Shown: piece after piece, positions 1 through 5,088 of the stretch
How the letters are laid out: each line of letters opens with the position of its first letter
Position numbering within the stretch: the first letter of the stretch is position 1
Assembly (NCBI GenBank): GCA_016791285.1
Contig: JAEUMX010000463.1
Location: 1 to 5,170, forward strand
DNA: 5,170 nucleotides
Source: Burkholderiales bacterium
GTDB taxonomy: Bacteria; Pseudomonadota; Gammaproteobacteria; Burkholderiales; JAEUMW01
Direction of reading: 5' to 3'
Position numbers and translations under genes: made by a program
The notes under the pieces: generated by a model
What the model saw: the letters and a program-made list of their open reading frames with translations, nothing else
What the model was told of the DNA's origin: nothing
Database searches by the model: none

Positions 1-1
1 C

Positions 2-2263
2 GCGGAGCTCGACGTCAAGGATCTTGCATTCGGCGCCTCGCCCAACGCCTTTTTCGCGGCCCTCGCCAAGGACGCGCCGCGCGGCCACTACCCGCGCGGC
101 TTCGCCGGAGAGCAGAGCTATTGGACCGTCGTCGGCATCAACGGCGGCACCGCGCACGGCCTGCTCTCGGAAGACGGCGCACTCGAACCCGGGCCGCGCG
201 CGCCCGCGATCGAGCCGTTCCTGCTGACTGAAGACGGGCTCGTTACGTGGGCCGACGTGAGTCTCGAACACTCGCTGCAGGACGATTACCTCCCGATCCC
301 GACGGTCACGTGGCGCACGCCCGATCTCGCGCTGCACGTGACGGCGTTCGGCATCGGCGGGCGCGAGCGGTCGTCGCTCGTGAGTCGCTACCGCGTCGAG
401 AATCTCTCGTCGCGGCCGCGCATCGTGACGCTGGTGCTGGCAGTGCGTCCGTTCCAGGTCAATCCGCCCACGCAGTTCCTCAACACGGTGGGGGGTGTCG
501 CGCCGGTTCGCGAGCTTGCTTGGGACGGCGACGCACTCGCGATCAACGGCGAGCACCGTGTGTTTGCTCTCGCTGCGCCGGACCGCGTCGTCCTGGCGGA
601 TTTCGACTCCGGCAACTTGCCGCAGCTCATCGCAAAGCCCGGCGCACCACCGGGCATGAGCATCACGGACGAGACTGGATTCGCGTCCGCGGTACTCACT
701 TATCGTCTCGAACTGCCACCGCATGCGAGCCGCGAAATCGGCCTCGTCGCGCCGCTCACGAGTGCTCCGCTGCTGCCGACGGGAGATGCGGCCGCGTGGC
801 TGGCCGAACAGCAAACCGCGACCGCTGAGGCGTGGCGCGCTGAGCTCAACAAGGTGCGATTGCAGGTGCCGGCAGCTGCCAAGCCCATCGCGGATACGTT
901 GCGCACCGCGCTCGCACACATGCTCATCAGCCGCAACGGTCCCGCGCTGCAGCCCGGTACGCGCGCCTATGCGCGCTCGTGGATCCGCGACGGCGCCATG
1001 ATGTCAGACGGCCTGCTGCGGCTCGGCCATGCGAACGTCGTGCGCGAGTACATCGACTGGTTCGCGCCGCACCAATTCGCCGACGGCAAGGTGCCGTGCT
1101 GCGTCGACCATCGCGGCGCCGATCCGGTGGTCGAGAACGACAGCCACGGCGAACTCGTCTACCTGATCGCGCAGTACTACCGCTACACGCACGACCGCGA
1201 GTGGCTGACCTCCATGTGGCCGCACGTGGCTGCCGCGGTGAGCTACATGAACGCGCTGCGCGAAAAGGAACGGCGTGCGGAGAACGAGGCGCCGGCGCGC
1301 CGCGCGTTCTACGGACTGATGCCGCCGTCGATCAGCCACGAGGGCTATTCCGACCGGCCCGCCTACTCCTACTGGGACGACTTCTGGACGGCTGCCGGTT
1401 ACGAGAGTGCCGTGACCATCGCCGAGGCGCTCGGCAAAATGCAGGAGGTCGCGACGTTCATCCAGGAGCGCGACGCGTTCCGGCGTGATCTCGATGCATC
1501 GATCCGCGCGAGCATCGCGCTACACGGCATCGACTACATTCCAGGGAGTGCCGATCGCGGCGACTTCGACGCGACGTCCACCACGATCGGACTCTCGATT
1601 GCAGGGATGCAAGCCGAATTGCCCCAACCCCAGCTCGACCGCACCTTCGAGCGTTACTGGCAGGCGTTCCTGCAACGTCGCGGCGGGTCCACCGACTGGA
1701 AGGACTACACGCCCTACGAGCTGCGCAGCGTCGGTGCCTTCGTGCGCCTCGGCCGACGTGATCGCGCGATCGAACTGCTCGACGGTCTGATGGCCGACCG
1801 CCGCCCCGCGGGCTGGAATCAATGGGCGGAAGTGGTGGGACGCGACGCGCGTGAGCCACGCTTCATCGGCGACATGCCGCATGGGTGGATCGCCTCCGAC
1901 TTCGTGAGCGCCGCGCTCGATCTGTTCGCGTACGAGCGCCAGGGCGACCGCTCCATCGTGCTCGCAGCGGGTGTGGCGACCAACTGGCTGACAGCGCAAG
2001 GCGTCGCCGTCGAGAATTTGCGCACGCCTTACGGCAGACTGAGCTATGGGTTGCGTCGCGAAGGAAGAGACGTCGTCCTCAAGATCGACGGCGGGCTGAC
2101 ACCCCCGGCTGGAGGGTTGGTGTTCGGGTGGCCTTATGCGGGTCAACCAGGGCCGGCTCGATTGGACGAGAACCGACGACTGAAATGGAAGAACCGGGAG
2201 GTGCGGGTTCGTGGGGTGCCGGCGTCGGTGGTGATCGAAGCACCTTCAACTGTTGCACCTTAG
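2..2263 (+). CDS. Six-hairpin glycosidase-like protein, C-terminal 753 residues (5'-partial)
   Basis: The frame is open from the first full codon at base 2 to the TAG at 2261-2263, so the start lies upstream of the window. The internal ATG-like or GTG starts near 257 are not real starts, because the protein reads on naturally before them (YWTVVGINGGTAHGLLSEDG at about residues 41-60). Numbering from base 2, residues 1 to about 265 look like a beta-rich sandwich domain. Residues of about 288-660 resemble an (alpha/alpha)6 barrel with the signature WIRDG (327-331), an acidic cluster ENDSHGE (378-384), YWDDFW (457-462) and GDMPHGWIASD (623-633). A small beta domain follows, beginning near VENLRTPYGRLSYG (670). 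This order of sandwich, six-hairpin barrel and C-terminal beta domain is typical of inverting glycosidases and phosphorylases such as GH15, GH63, GH65 and GH78. Full-length relatives are often annotated as discoidin (F5/8 type C) domain proteins with a signal peptide; neither can be seen here because the N-terminus is missing. E378, D380, E384, D459 and D460 are candidate acid/base residues. The substrate is unknown. I am confident of the fold and not of the family. Confidence 0.8.
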   Translation, partial: AELDVKDLAFGASPNAFFAALAKDAPRGHYPRGFAGEQSYWTVVGINGGTAHGLLSEDGALEPGPRAPAIEPFLLTEDGLVTWADVSLEHSLQDDYLPIPTVTWRTPDLALHVTAFGIGGRERSSLVSRYRVENLSSRPRIVTLVLAVRPFQVNPPTQFLNTVGGVAPVRELAWDGDALAINGEHRVFALAAPDRVVLADFDSGNLPQLIAKPGAPPGMSITDETGFASAVLTYRLELPPHASREIGLVAPLTSAPLLPTGDAAAWLAEQQTATAEAWRAELNKVRLQVPAAAKPIADTLRTALAHMLISRNGPALQPGTRAYARSWIRDGAMMSDGLLRLGHANVVREYIDWFAPHQFADGKVPCCVDHRGADPVVENDSHGELVYLIAQYYRYTHDREWLTSMWPHVAAAVSYMNALREKERRAENEAPARRAFYGLMPPSISHEGYSDRPAYSYWDDFWTAAGYESAVTIAEALGKMQEVATFIQERDAFRRDLDASIRASIALHGIDYIPGSADRGDFDATSTTIGLSIAGMQAELPQPQLDRTFERYWQAFLQRRGGSTDWKDYTPYELRSVGAFVRLGRRDRAIELLDGLMADRRPAGWNQWAEVVGRDAREPRFIGDMPHGWIASDFVSAALDLFAYERQGDRSIVLAAGVATNWLTAQGVAVENLRTPYGRLSYGLRREGRDVVLKIDGGLTPPAGGLVFGWPYAGQPGPARLDENRRLKWKNREVRVRGVPASVVIEAPSTVAP

Positions 2264-2333
2264 CTAAGCGTGCCAGTTTGATCGCGATCATCGCGGTTGT
2301 CTGTAGCATCGTCGTGCCGCTCGTTGCGCCATC
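2264..2333. other. 70-bp intergenic gap between glycosidase and transporter genes
   Basis: The gap holds a perfect 10-bp palindrome, GATCGCGATC (2280-2289). It also holds a weak sigma70-like pair, TTGATC (2278-2283) and TGTAGC (2302-2307) with an 18-bp spacer, matching four and three of six consensus bases. There is no stem followed by a T-tract, so I see no terminator after the glycosidase gene, and no good Shine-Dalgarno sequence before the transporter GTG. The transporter may be read through from the upstream gene or from the weak promoter; the sequence does not decide. Confidence 0.35.
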
Positions 2334-3137
2334 GTGGCCCTCTCCCTCATCCTTGGCATCGTCGTCGGCGTCGTGATGGGCATCACCGGCGCGGGTGGCG
2401 GCATCCTGGCCGTACCCGCGTTGGTAGGTGGGCTCGGTTGGACCGTGCAGCAGGCCGCACCTGTTGCGCTGATCGCGGTCGCGAGCGGCGCTGCGATCGG
2501 CGCGCTCGACGGCCTGCGCCGGGAGCAGGTGCGCTACCGCGCCGCGATGCTGATGGCGGCCGTGGGTATACCGTGCACGTCGCCCGGCGTGCTGCTCGCT
2601 CAACGCCTGCCCCCACAGTGGTTGATCGCGACGTTCGCAGTGTTGCTGCTCGTCCTTGCGGCGCGACTGATACGGCGTAGCATGGCCTGGCATCGCAGGC
2701 CTAGCGACTCCGAGTCCCCACTGGGGCGGCTTCACCCCGTGACCGGGCGCTTCGTGTGGACCTGGGCCACGGGACTGCTGCTGGCTGCCATCGGCGGGCT
2801 CGCCGGGTTCGTCTCGGGGCTCCTCGGCGTGGGCGGCGGCTTCATCATCGTGCCGCTGCTGCAGCGCTTCACGAGCCTGTCCATGCAGGGCATCGTCCCG
2901 ACGTCGCTGCTGGTGATTGCGTTGGTCGGAACGGGCGGAGCCATTAGCGCACTGTTGCACGGCCTCAGGCCGCCCCTCACCGTGACGGCGCTCTTTGCGG
3001 CTGCCGCCATCGGCGGCACCCTGATCGGCCGTCAGTTCGCGCAGCGTCTGTCCAACGTGCAGATCCAGCGCGGCTTCGCCACTCTCCTCATCCTGGTGGC
3101 GCTCGGGCTCCTGGCGCGAACCGCGATGGCCGGGTAA
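2334..3137 (+). CDS. Sulfite exporter TauE/SafE family membrane transporter
   Basis: This 267-residue protein is very hydrophobic and shows the two-fold internal repeat of the TauE/SafE (DUF81) family. The glycine signature GITGAGGGILAVP (residues 16-28) in the first half is matched by GLLGVGGGFIIVP (162-174) in the second. Hydrophobic stretches lie near 3-32, 41-60, 69-90, 95-112, 143-177, 186-206, 215-233 and 245-262, giving roughly eight membrane segments; a charged linker (about 113-140) joins the halves. Members sit in the inner membrane and move small anions such as sulfite, sulfoacetate or other organosulfur acids; the substrate here cannot be told from sequence. GTG at 2334 is the only possible start that keeps the first glycine motif at full length, because an in-frame TAG lies at 2304-2306 and no other start codon lies between. 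No strong Shine-Dalgarno sequence precedes it. The length is normal for the family. No sulfur-metabolism gene is visible nearby, so context gives no help. Confidence 0.88.
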   Translation: MALSLILGIVVGVVMGITGAGGGILAVPALVGGLGWTVQQAAPVALIAVASGAAIGALDGLRREQVRYRAAMLMAAVGIPCTSPGVLLAQRLPPQWLIATFAVLLLVLAARLIRRSMAWHRRPSDSESPLGRLHPVTGRFVWTWATGLLLAAIGGLAGFVSGLLGVGGGFIIVPLLQRFTSLSMQGIVPTSLLVIALVGTGGAISALLHGLRPPLTVTALFAAAAIGGTLIGRQFAQRLSNVQIQRGFATLLILVALGLLARTAMAG

Positions 3138-3150
3138 CCCGCGGCGGCCC
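3138..3150. other. 13-bp convergent gene junction
   Basis: The TAA of the transporter gene (3135-3137) and the TGA of the patatin gene (complement of 3151-3153) face each other across 13 bases. A small CGGG-TAA-CCCG stem (3131-3141) spans the transporter stop codon, but no run of T follows on either strand. I see no convincing intrinsic terminator, so the two transcripts may overlap at their 3' ends or end by Rho. Confidence 0.4.
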
Positions 3151-4176
3151 TCAGCGCAGAAAACTGTCGAGACGGAACGAAGACCGCTCCCCGATGAGCT
3201 CGAAGTTCTCCTCGAGCCACGCGTCGGTACGCTTGCGTCCTTCGTCGCGCAGCGCTTCGAGGAAGGCGGGGTGGGTGTTCAGCCGGCTCATCGTGCTCAG
3301 CTGACTCATGAGCTCCTGAGCGTCGATAAGATGCATCTTGAGGTGCCTCAGCCGACGCTCGAGACGGCCAACGGGGAAAAGCGACTGCTCCGCTTCACGG
3401 GTCGCGAGCGCGAGCCCTTGCAGCTCGGTGAAGAACGAGGAACTGAAGCTGATTTCGTTCAGACGGTGCCAGATCTCGTCCGAGGTCTTGGGAATGTCCG
3501 GGCGCCGTCTCGCGTTCAGGGTCACCACCACGATGTCGCGCGCGGCGCAGCGATGCACCAGCGGGAAAATCGGCGGGTTGGCGGCAAGCCCGCCGTCCCA
3601 GTATGGCTCACCGTCGATCTCGACGGCGCGTTGTATCGACGGCAGACAGGCCGACGCGAGCAGCACGTCGAGGCTCAAATGGCGGTTGCGGAAAAGTCGC
3701 AGCATGCCCGTGTTCACCCGCGTCGTCGCGATGAAAAGCTGGATTGGGCACTTCGTCCGCAACCGCTCGAAGTCGACCTGCTTCTCCAGGATGTCGCGCA
3801 GGGGATCGAGCTCGAAGGGATTGAACTGGTATGGCGAGACGAAGCGCGCCAGTGCGAGAAACCCCTTGAACGCCGGAGTGGGACGCGCCTCGGCATCGAT
3901 CGTCGCTGCCGTGGCACCCTCTCCGGGCAAGACAGAGAACGAGGCGGTGCTGGCAACACTTTCCCAGAAGGTCGTCAGCGCTTCCCGCGCGCCCTTGCGG
4001 CCGCCCACCGTGTAACCGTGCGCAAGCACCACCGCATTCATCGCGCCGGCGCTCGCGCCGCTGATGCCTTGTATGTCGATGCGGCGCTCTTCCAGCAGGC
4101 GGTCGAGCACGCCCCAGGTGAAAGCGCCGTGCGAGCCCCCGCCTTGCAGTGCGAGGGAGACGATTTTCTTTTTCAT
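3151..4176 (-). CDS. Patatin-like phospholipase family protein, PHB-cluster (PatD-like) type
   Basis: The 341-residue protein has all patatin hallmarks: the oxyanion-hole glycine loop GGGSHG (residues 12-17), the nucleophile elbow GASAG (40-44) with Ser42, ASACLP (174-179), and the DGG motif (194-196) supplying Asp194 of the Ser-Asp dyad. The segment SPYQFNPFELDPLRDIL (114-130) and a helical C-terminal tail ending SSFRLDSFLR are typical of the bacterial cytoplasmic subgroup. The reaction is hydrolysis of acyl esters (phospholipase A or lipase type); the true substrate is unknown. No signal peptide or membrane segment is seen. I place the start at the ATG complementary to 4174-4176 (MKKKIVSLALQGGG), with AGGAG just upstream. 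An ATG 57 bp further up (4231-4233) would add a tail that does not look conserved and would place a hairpin and the Shine-Dalgarno inside the gene. The phasin gene lies 122 bp upstream in the same direction. Patatins of this kind neighbour 3-hydroxybutyrate dehydrogenase in other bacteria (bdhA-patD in Legionella), which suggests a role in PHB or membrane-lipid turnover. That role is inference. Confidence 0.92.
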   Translation of the reverse strand: MKKKIVSLALQGGGSHGAFTWGVLDRLLEERRIDIQGISGASAGAMNAVVLAHGYTVGGRKGAREALTTFWESVASTASFSVLPGEGATAATIDAEARPTPAFKGFLALARFVSPYQFNPFELDPLRDILEKQVDFERLRTKCPIQLFIATTRVNTGMLRLFRNRHLSLDVLLASACLPSIQRAVEIDGEPYWDGGLAANPPIFPLVHRCAARDIVVVTLNARRRPDIPKTSDEIWHRLNEISFSSSFFTELQGLALATREAEQSLFPVGRLERRLRHLKMHLIDAQELMSQLSTMSRLNTHPAFLEALRDEGRKRTDAWLEENFELIGERSSFRLDSFLR

Positions 4177-4179
4177 TGT

Positions 4180-4184
4180 CTCCT
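4180..4184 (-). promoter_or_regulatory. Ribosome binding site of the patatin gene
   Basis: The minus strand reads AGGAG, then three bases, then ATG. The spacing is short but workable, and it decides the start in favour of 4176 over the in-frame ATG at 4233, which has no such motif close upstream. A GC-rich inverted repeat begins two bases further upstream. Confidence 0.6.
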
Positions 4185-4185
4185 G

Positions 4186-4208
4186 CCCGCCGACGGACGT
4201 CCGGCGGG
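4186..4208 (-). repeat. 7-bp GC-only inverted repeat just upstream of the patatin ribosome binding site
   Basis: CCCGCCG (4186-4192) and CGGCGGG (4202-4208) are perfect inverted repeats around a 9-base loop. An alternative, overlapping perfect palindrome, CGGACGTCCG, lies at 4194-4203. In RNA from the minus strand the hairpin would end two bases before the Shine-Dalgarno. It has no U-tract, so it is not a standard intrinsic terminator. It could stabilise a processed patatin message, attenuate read-through from the phasin gene, or limit ribosome access. Confidence 0.5.
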
Positions 4209-4221
4209 ACTTCAGCCATGC

Positions 4222-4239
4222 CGCGCATTGCAATTCGCG
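4222..4239. promoter_or_regulatory. 18-bp near-palindrome, candidate operator before the patatin gene
   Basis: CGCGCATTGCAATTCGCG consists of the perfect 8-bp palindrome ATTGCAAT (4227-4234), one mismatched pair, and matching CGCG arms. Its left part, with one more base (CCGCGCATTGCA, 4221-4232), recurs exactly in the phasin leader at 4864-4875. A dyad of this size outside coding sequence is what a dimeric repressor would bind. The identity of the regulator is unknown; a PHA-responsive PhaR-type repressor is a reasonable guess. Confidence 0.4.
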
Positions 4240-4298
4240 CGAGAACGCCCGCCGAACCTGCTTGCGGCGGCTCGCGGACCCTCGACGAAGGTCTGTTT

Positions 4299-4820
4299 TT
4301 ACTTCTTCTCGGTCGGTGCCTCGTCGGCGCTGATGCCCGCCATGCCGAGCGCCCCCTTCACCTGTCCCGCAGCGGTCTCATGCCAGTCGGTGATGGCTTT
4401 GGTGAACTGATCGAAGTACTGCTGCGCCCCCGGATTGCTGCGCACCAGCGGTTCACCGAGCAGCTTCGCCATCTCGGCCTGAGTCTGCGACACGATGTCG
4501 AACCAGCTGCGCGTCACCTGCACCATGCGCTTCGCGTTCTCCTGGTACAAGGTCGGCCATTGGGCGAGGGCCGCTGCCGACTCCTTGGTGTCGAGCAGGG
4601 ACCGCACGTGCGTCGAATTCTCGAGCAGGGTCTGGATATGCTTCGAATTCTCGGCGAAGGCGGCATAGGCAGCGTCGGTTTGCAGCTGGAACAAACGTTC
4701 GTTCGCCTCGGTCATGATGGCGGCAATGCGCGCCGCCGTGTCACCGAGGGCGCCGGAACCCGCGATGTCGGCTGCCCCGACACTGGGTTGCGCACGATCA
4801 GGTTGCGTTGAATTAGCCAT
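4299..4820 (-). CDS. Phasin family protein (PHA granule-associated)
   Basis: This 173-residue protein is helical, rich in Ala, Gln and Glu, and has no signal peptide or long membrane segment. The central helical part (about residues 27-140, including YQENAKRMVQVTRSWFDIV and QTQAEMAKLL) fits the Phasin_2 type family of small amphipathic proteins that coat polyhydroxyalkanoate granules in the cytoplasm and control their number and size. The length is normal for the family. The start at the ATG complementary to 4818-4820 is fixed by a strong GGGAGGT five bases upstream. The tail is Lys/Glu-rich (ADEAPTEKK). Unusually, residues 57-66 and 67-76 form a tandem repeat (ENSKHIQTLL then ENSTHVRSLL), mirrored in the DNA. 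The patatin gene follows in the same direction, and the leader carries repeated CATTGCAG boxes. Generic phasins are sometimes found without PHB genes, so PHB storage by this organism is likely but not proven. Confidence 0.9.
   Translation of the reverse strand: MANSTQPDRAQPSVGAADIAGSGALGDTAARIAAIMTEANERLFQLQTDAAYAAFAENSKHIQTLLENSTHVRSLLDTKESAAALAQWPTLYQENAKRMVQVTRSWFDIVSQTQAEMAKLLGEPLVRSNPGAQQYFDQFTKAITDWHETAAGQVKGALGMAGISADEAPTEKK
4593..4652 (-). repeat. 30-bp in-frame tandem repeat inside the phasin gene
   Basis: Units 4593-4622 and 4623-4652 are adjacent and match at 24 of 30 positions. The flanks GAGCAGGG and TCGAATTCTC are identical, and all six differences fall in the central 12 bases. 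On the minus strand they encode ENSKHIQTLL and ENSTHVRSLL (six of ten residues identical, the rest mostly conservative), so the repeat has stayed in frame. Confidence 0.85.
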
Positions 4821-4825
4821 GGTTT

Positions 4826-4832
4826 ACCTCCC
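4826..4832 (-). promoter_or_regulatory. Ribosome binding site of the phasin gene
   Basis: The minus strand reads GGGAGGT followed by five bases and ATG. This is a strong match with near-ideal spacing, consistent with the high expression expected of a granule coat protein. Confidence 0.8.
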
Positions 4833-4863
4833 GATTGAAAATGCCGCAGCCTTGCCACGCGGA

Positions 4864-4907
4864 CCGCGCATTGCAGCCACAGCCCCGCGTCCCGCGCGTC
4901 ATTGCAG
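4864..4907. promoter_or_regulatory. Paired CATTGCAG boxes in the phasin leader, candidate operator
   Basis: CATTGCAG occurs at 4869-4876 and again at 4900-4907, 31 bp apart start to start, which is close to three helical turns and so on the same DNA face. The first copy is part of CCGCGCATTGCA (4864-4875), found exactly once more, before the patatin gene (4221-4232). Each box is a half of the ATTGCAAT dyad seen there. The boxes lie between the phasin -10 candidate and its start codon, a position suited to repression. The binding protein is not identifiable from this window. Confidence 0.4.
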
Positions 4908-5000
4908 AATCGTCCCGTCGCTGCCTCCGGTCGTCCTTGACAACCCTCGAGCGACTGGGAATCGCCTCCTGCACGCTAACGGCTGACGTTTCCTCTTGTT

Positions 5001-5006
5001 AGTATA
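5001..5006 (-). promoter_or_regulatory. Candidate -10 box of the phasin promoter
   Basis: The minus strand reads TATACT, five of six bases of the sigma70 -10 consensus. No good -35 hexamer lies 15-18 bp upstream, so it may need an activator. If used, it would give an untranslated leader of about 170 bases containing both CATTGCAG boxes. Confidence 0.3.
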
Positions 5007-5027
5007 GGCCACCTGATCTCGCCTTGT

Positions 5028-5057
5028 TTGACAGGGAATCATGACCTAGACTTTAAG
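5028..5057 (+). promoter_or_regulatory. Candidate sigma70 promoter of the ACT-domain gene
   Basis: A perfect -35 hexamer TTGACA (5028-5033) is followed after 18 bp by TTTAAG (5052-5057), four of six bases of the -10 consensus. Transcription would begin near 5064, giving a leader of about 25 bases that just includes the Shine-Dalgarno. Confidence 0.45.
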
Positions 5058-5074
5058 GACGTTACCAACAACAG

Positions 5075-5085
5075 AAGGAGGAGGT
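5075..5085 (+). promoter_or_regulatory. Ribosome binding site of the ACT-domain gene
   Basis: AAGGAGGAGGT offers two overlapping Shine-Dalgarno registers. AAGGAGG ends seven bases before the ATG at 5089, near the ideal distance. It fixes the start of the truncated gene. Confidence 0.75.
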
Positions 5086-5088
5086 GTC

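Larger units (their letters stand above)
4177..4298 (-). other. 122-bp phasin-patatin intergenic region
   Basis: Going in the direction of transcription (falling coordinates), this stretch holds a GC-rich segment with no clear terminator, the ATTGCAAT-centred near-palindrome (4222-4239), the GC hairpin (4186-4208) and the patatin Shine-Dalgarno. I see no convincing minus-strand -35/-10 pair. The patatin gene could be cotranscribed with the phasin gene, or have its own promoter near the palindrome. Confidence 0.45.
4821..5088. promoter_or_regulatory. 268-bp divergent promoter region between phasin and ACT-domain genes
   Basis: This is the only long non-coding stretch. From the phasin side it holds the phasin Shine-Dalgarno (4826-4832), a CGCGG-A-CCGCG inverted repeat (4858-4868), two CATTGCAG boxes (4869-4876 and 4900-4907), a short AACG-GCTGA-CGTT inverted repeat (4978-4990), a TATACT -10 candidate for the phasin gene (complement of 5001-5006), and a TTGACA promoter candidate for the ACT gene. 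No convincing coding sequence was found in it. Confidence 0.6.

Noticed and set aside
1520..2146. Minus-strand open frame of 208 codons inside the glycosidase gene
   Set aside because: It is a shadow of a coding region that shows clear protein motifs in the other frame; no independent signal supports it.
2263..2376. Hydrophobic peptide (SLIAIIAVVCSIVVPLVAP) in another frame just upstream of and overlapping the transporter start
   Set aside because: It looks like a membrane segment but has no start with a ribosome binding site close by and ends in low-complexity Ser. The transporter already has a normal-length N-terminus beginning at the GTG, so a frameshifted extension is not needed.
2079..2960. 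Minus-strand open frame of 293 codons across the glycosidase end and the transporter
   Set aside because: It is antisense to a clear membrane transporter. Its low-complexity His/Gln/Arg/Asp-rich translation is the complement of hydrophobic codons, with no domain or ribosome binding site.
4177..4233. Extended patatin start at the ATG complementary to 4231-4233
   Set aside because: The extra 19 residues look non-conserved, and the extension would put a hairpin and a good Shine-Dalgarno within the gene. The MKKKIVSLALQGGG start fits the family better.
4277..4297. Possible plus-strand terminator: GACC...GGTC stem followed by TGTTTTT
   Set aside because: The stem is only four base pairs plus a mismatch and two more pairs, no plus-strand gene precedes it, and the T-run overlaps the region just past the phasin stop on the opposite strand.
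3271..4410. Long plus-strand open frame (379 codons) opposite the patatin and phasin genes
   Set aside because: It lies antisense to two genes with clear family motifs. Its translation is Arg/His-rich with no recognisable domain, as expected for shadow frames in GC-rich DNA.
4815..4902. Small upstream frame in the phasin leader (minus strand, ATG at 4902) whose stop overlaps the phasin start
   Set aside because: The overlapping ATGGCTAA arrangement hints at translational coupling, but the frame has no Shine-Dalgarno and a Gly/Arg/Cys-rich translation without likeness to any known leader peptide.
4937..4965. Second plus-strand TTGACA at 4937-4942
   Set aside because: No acceptable -10 hexamer lies 16-18 bp downstream, and it is about 150 bp from the ACT gene start, whereas the TTGACA at 5028 is better placed.
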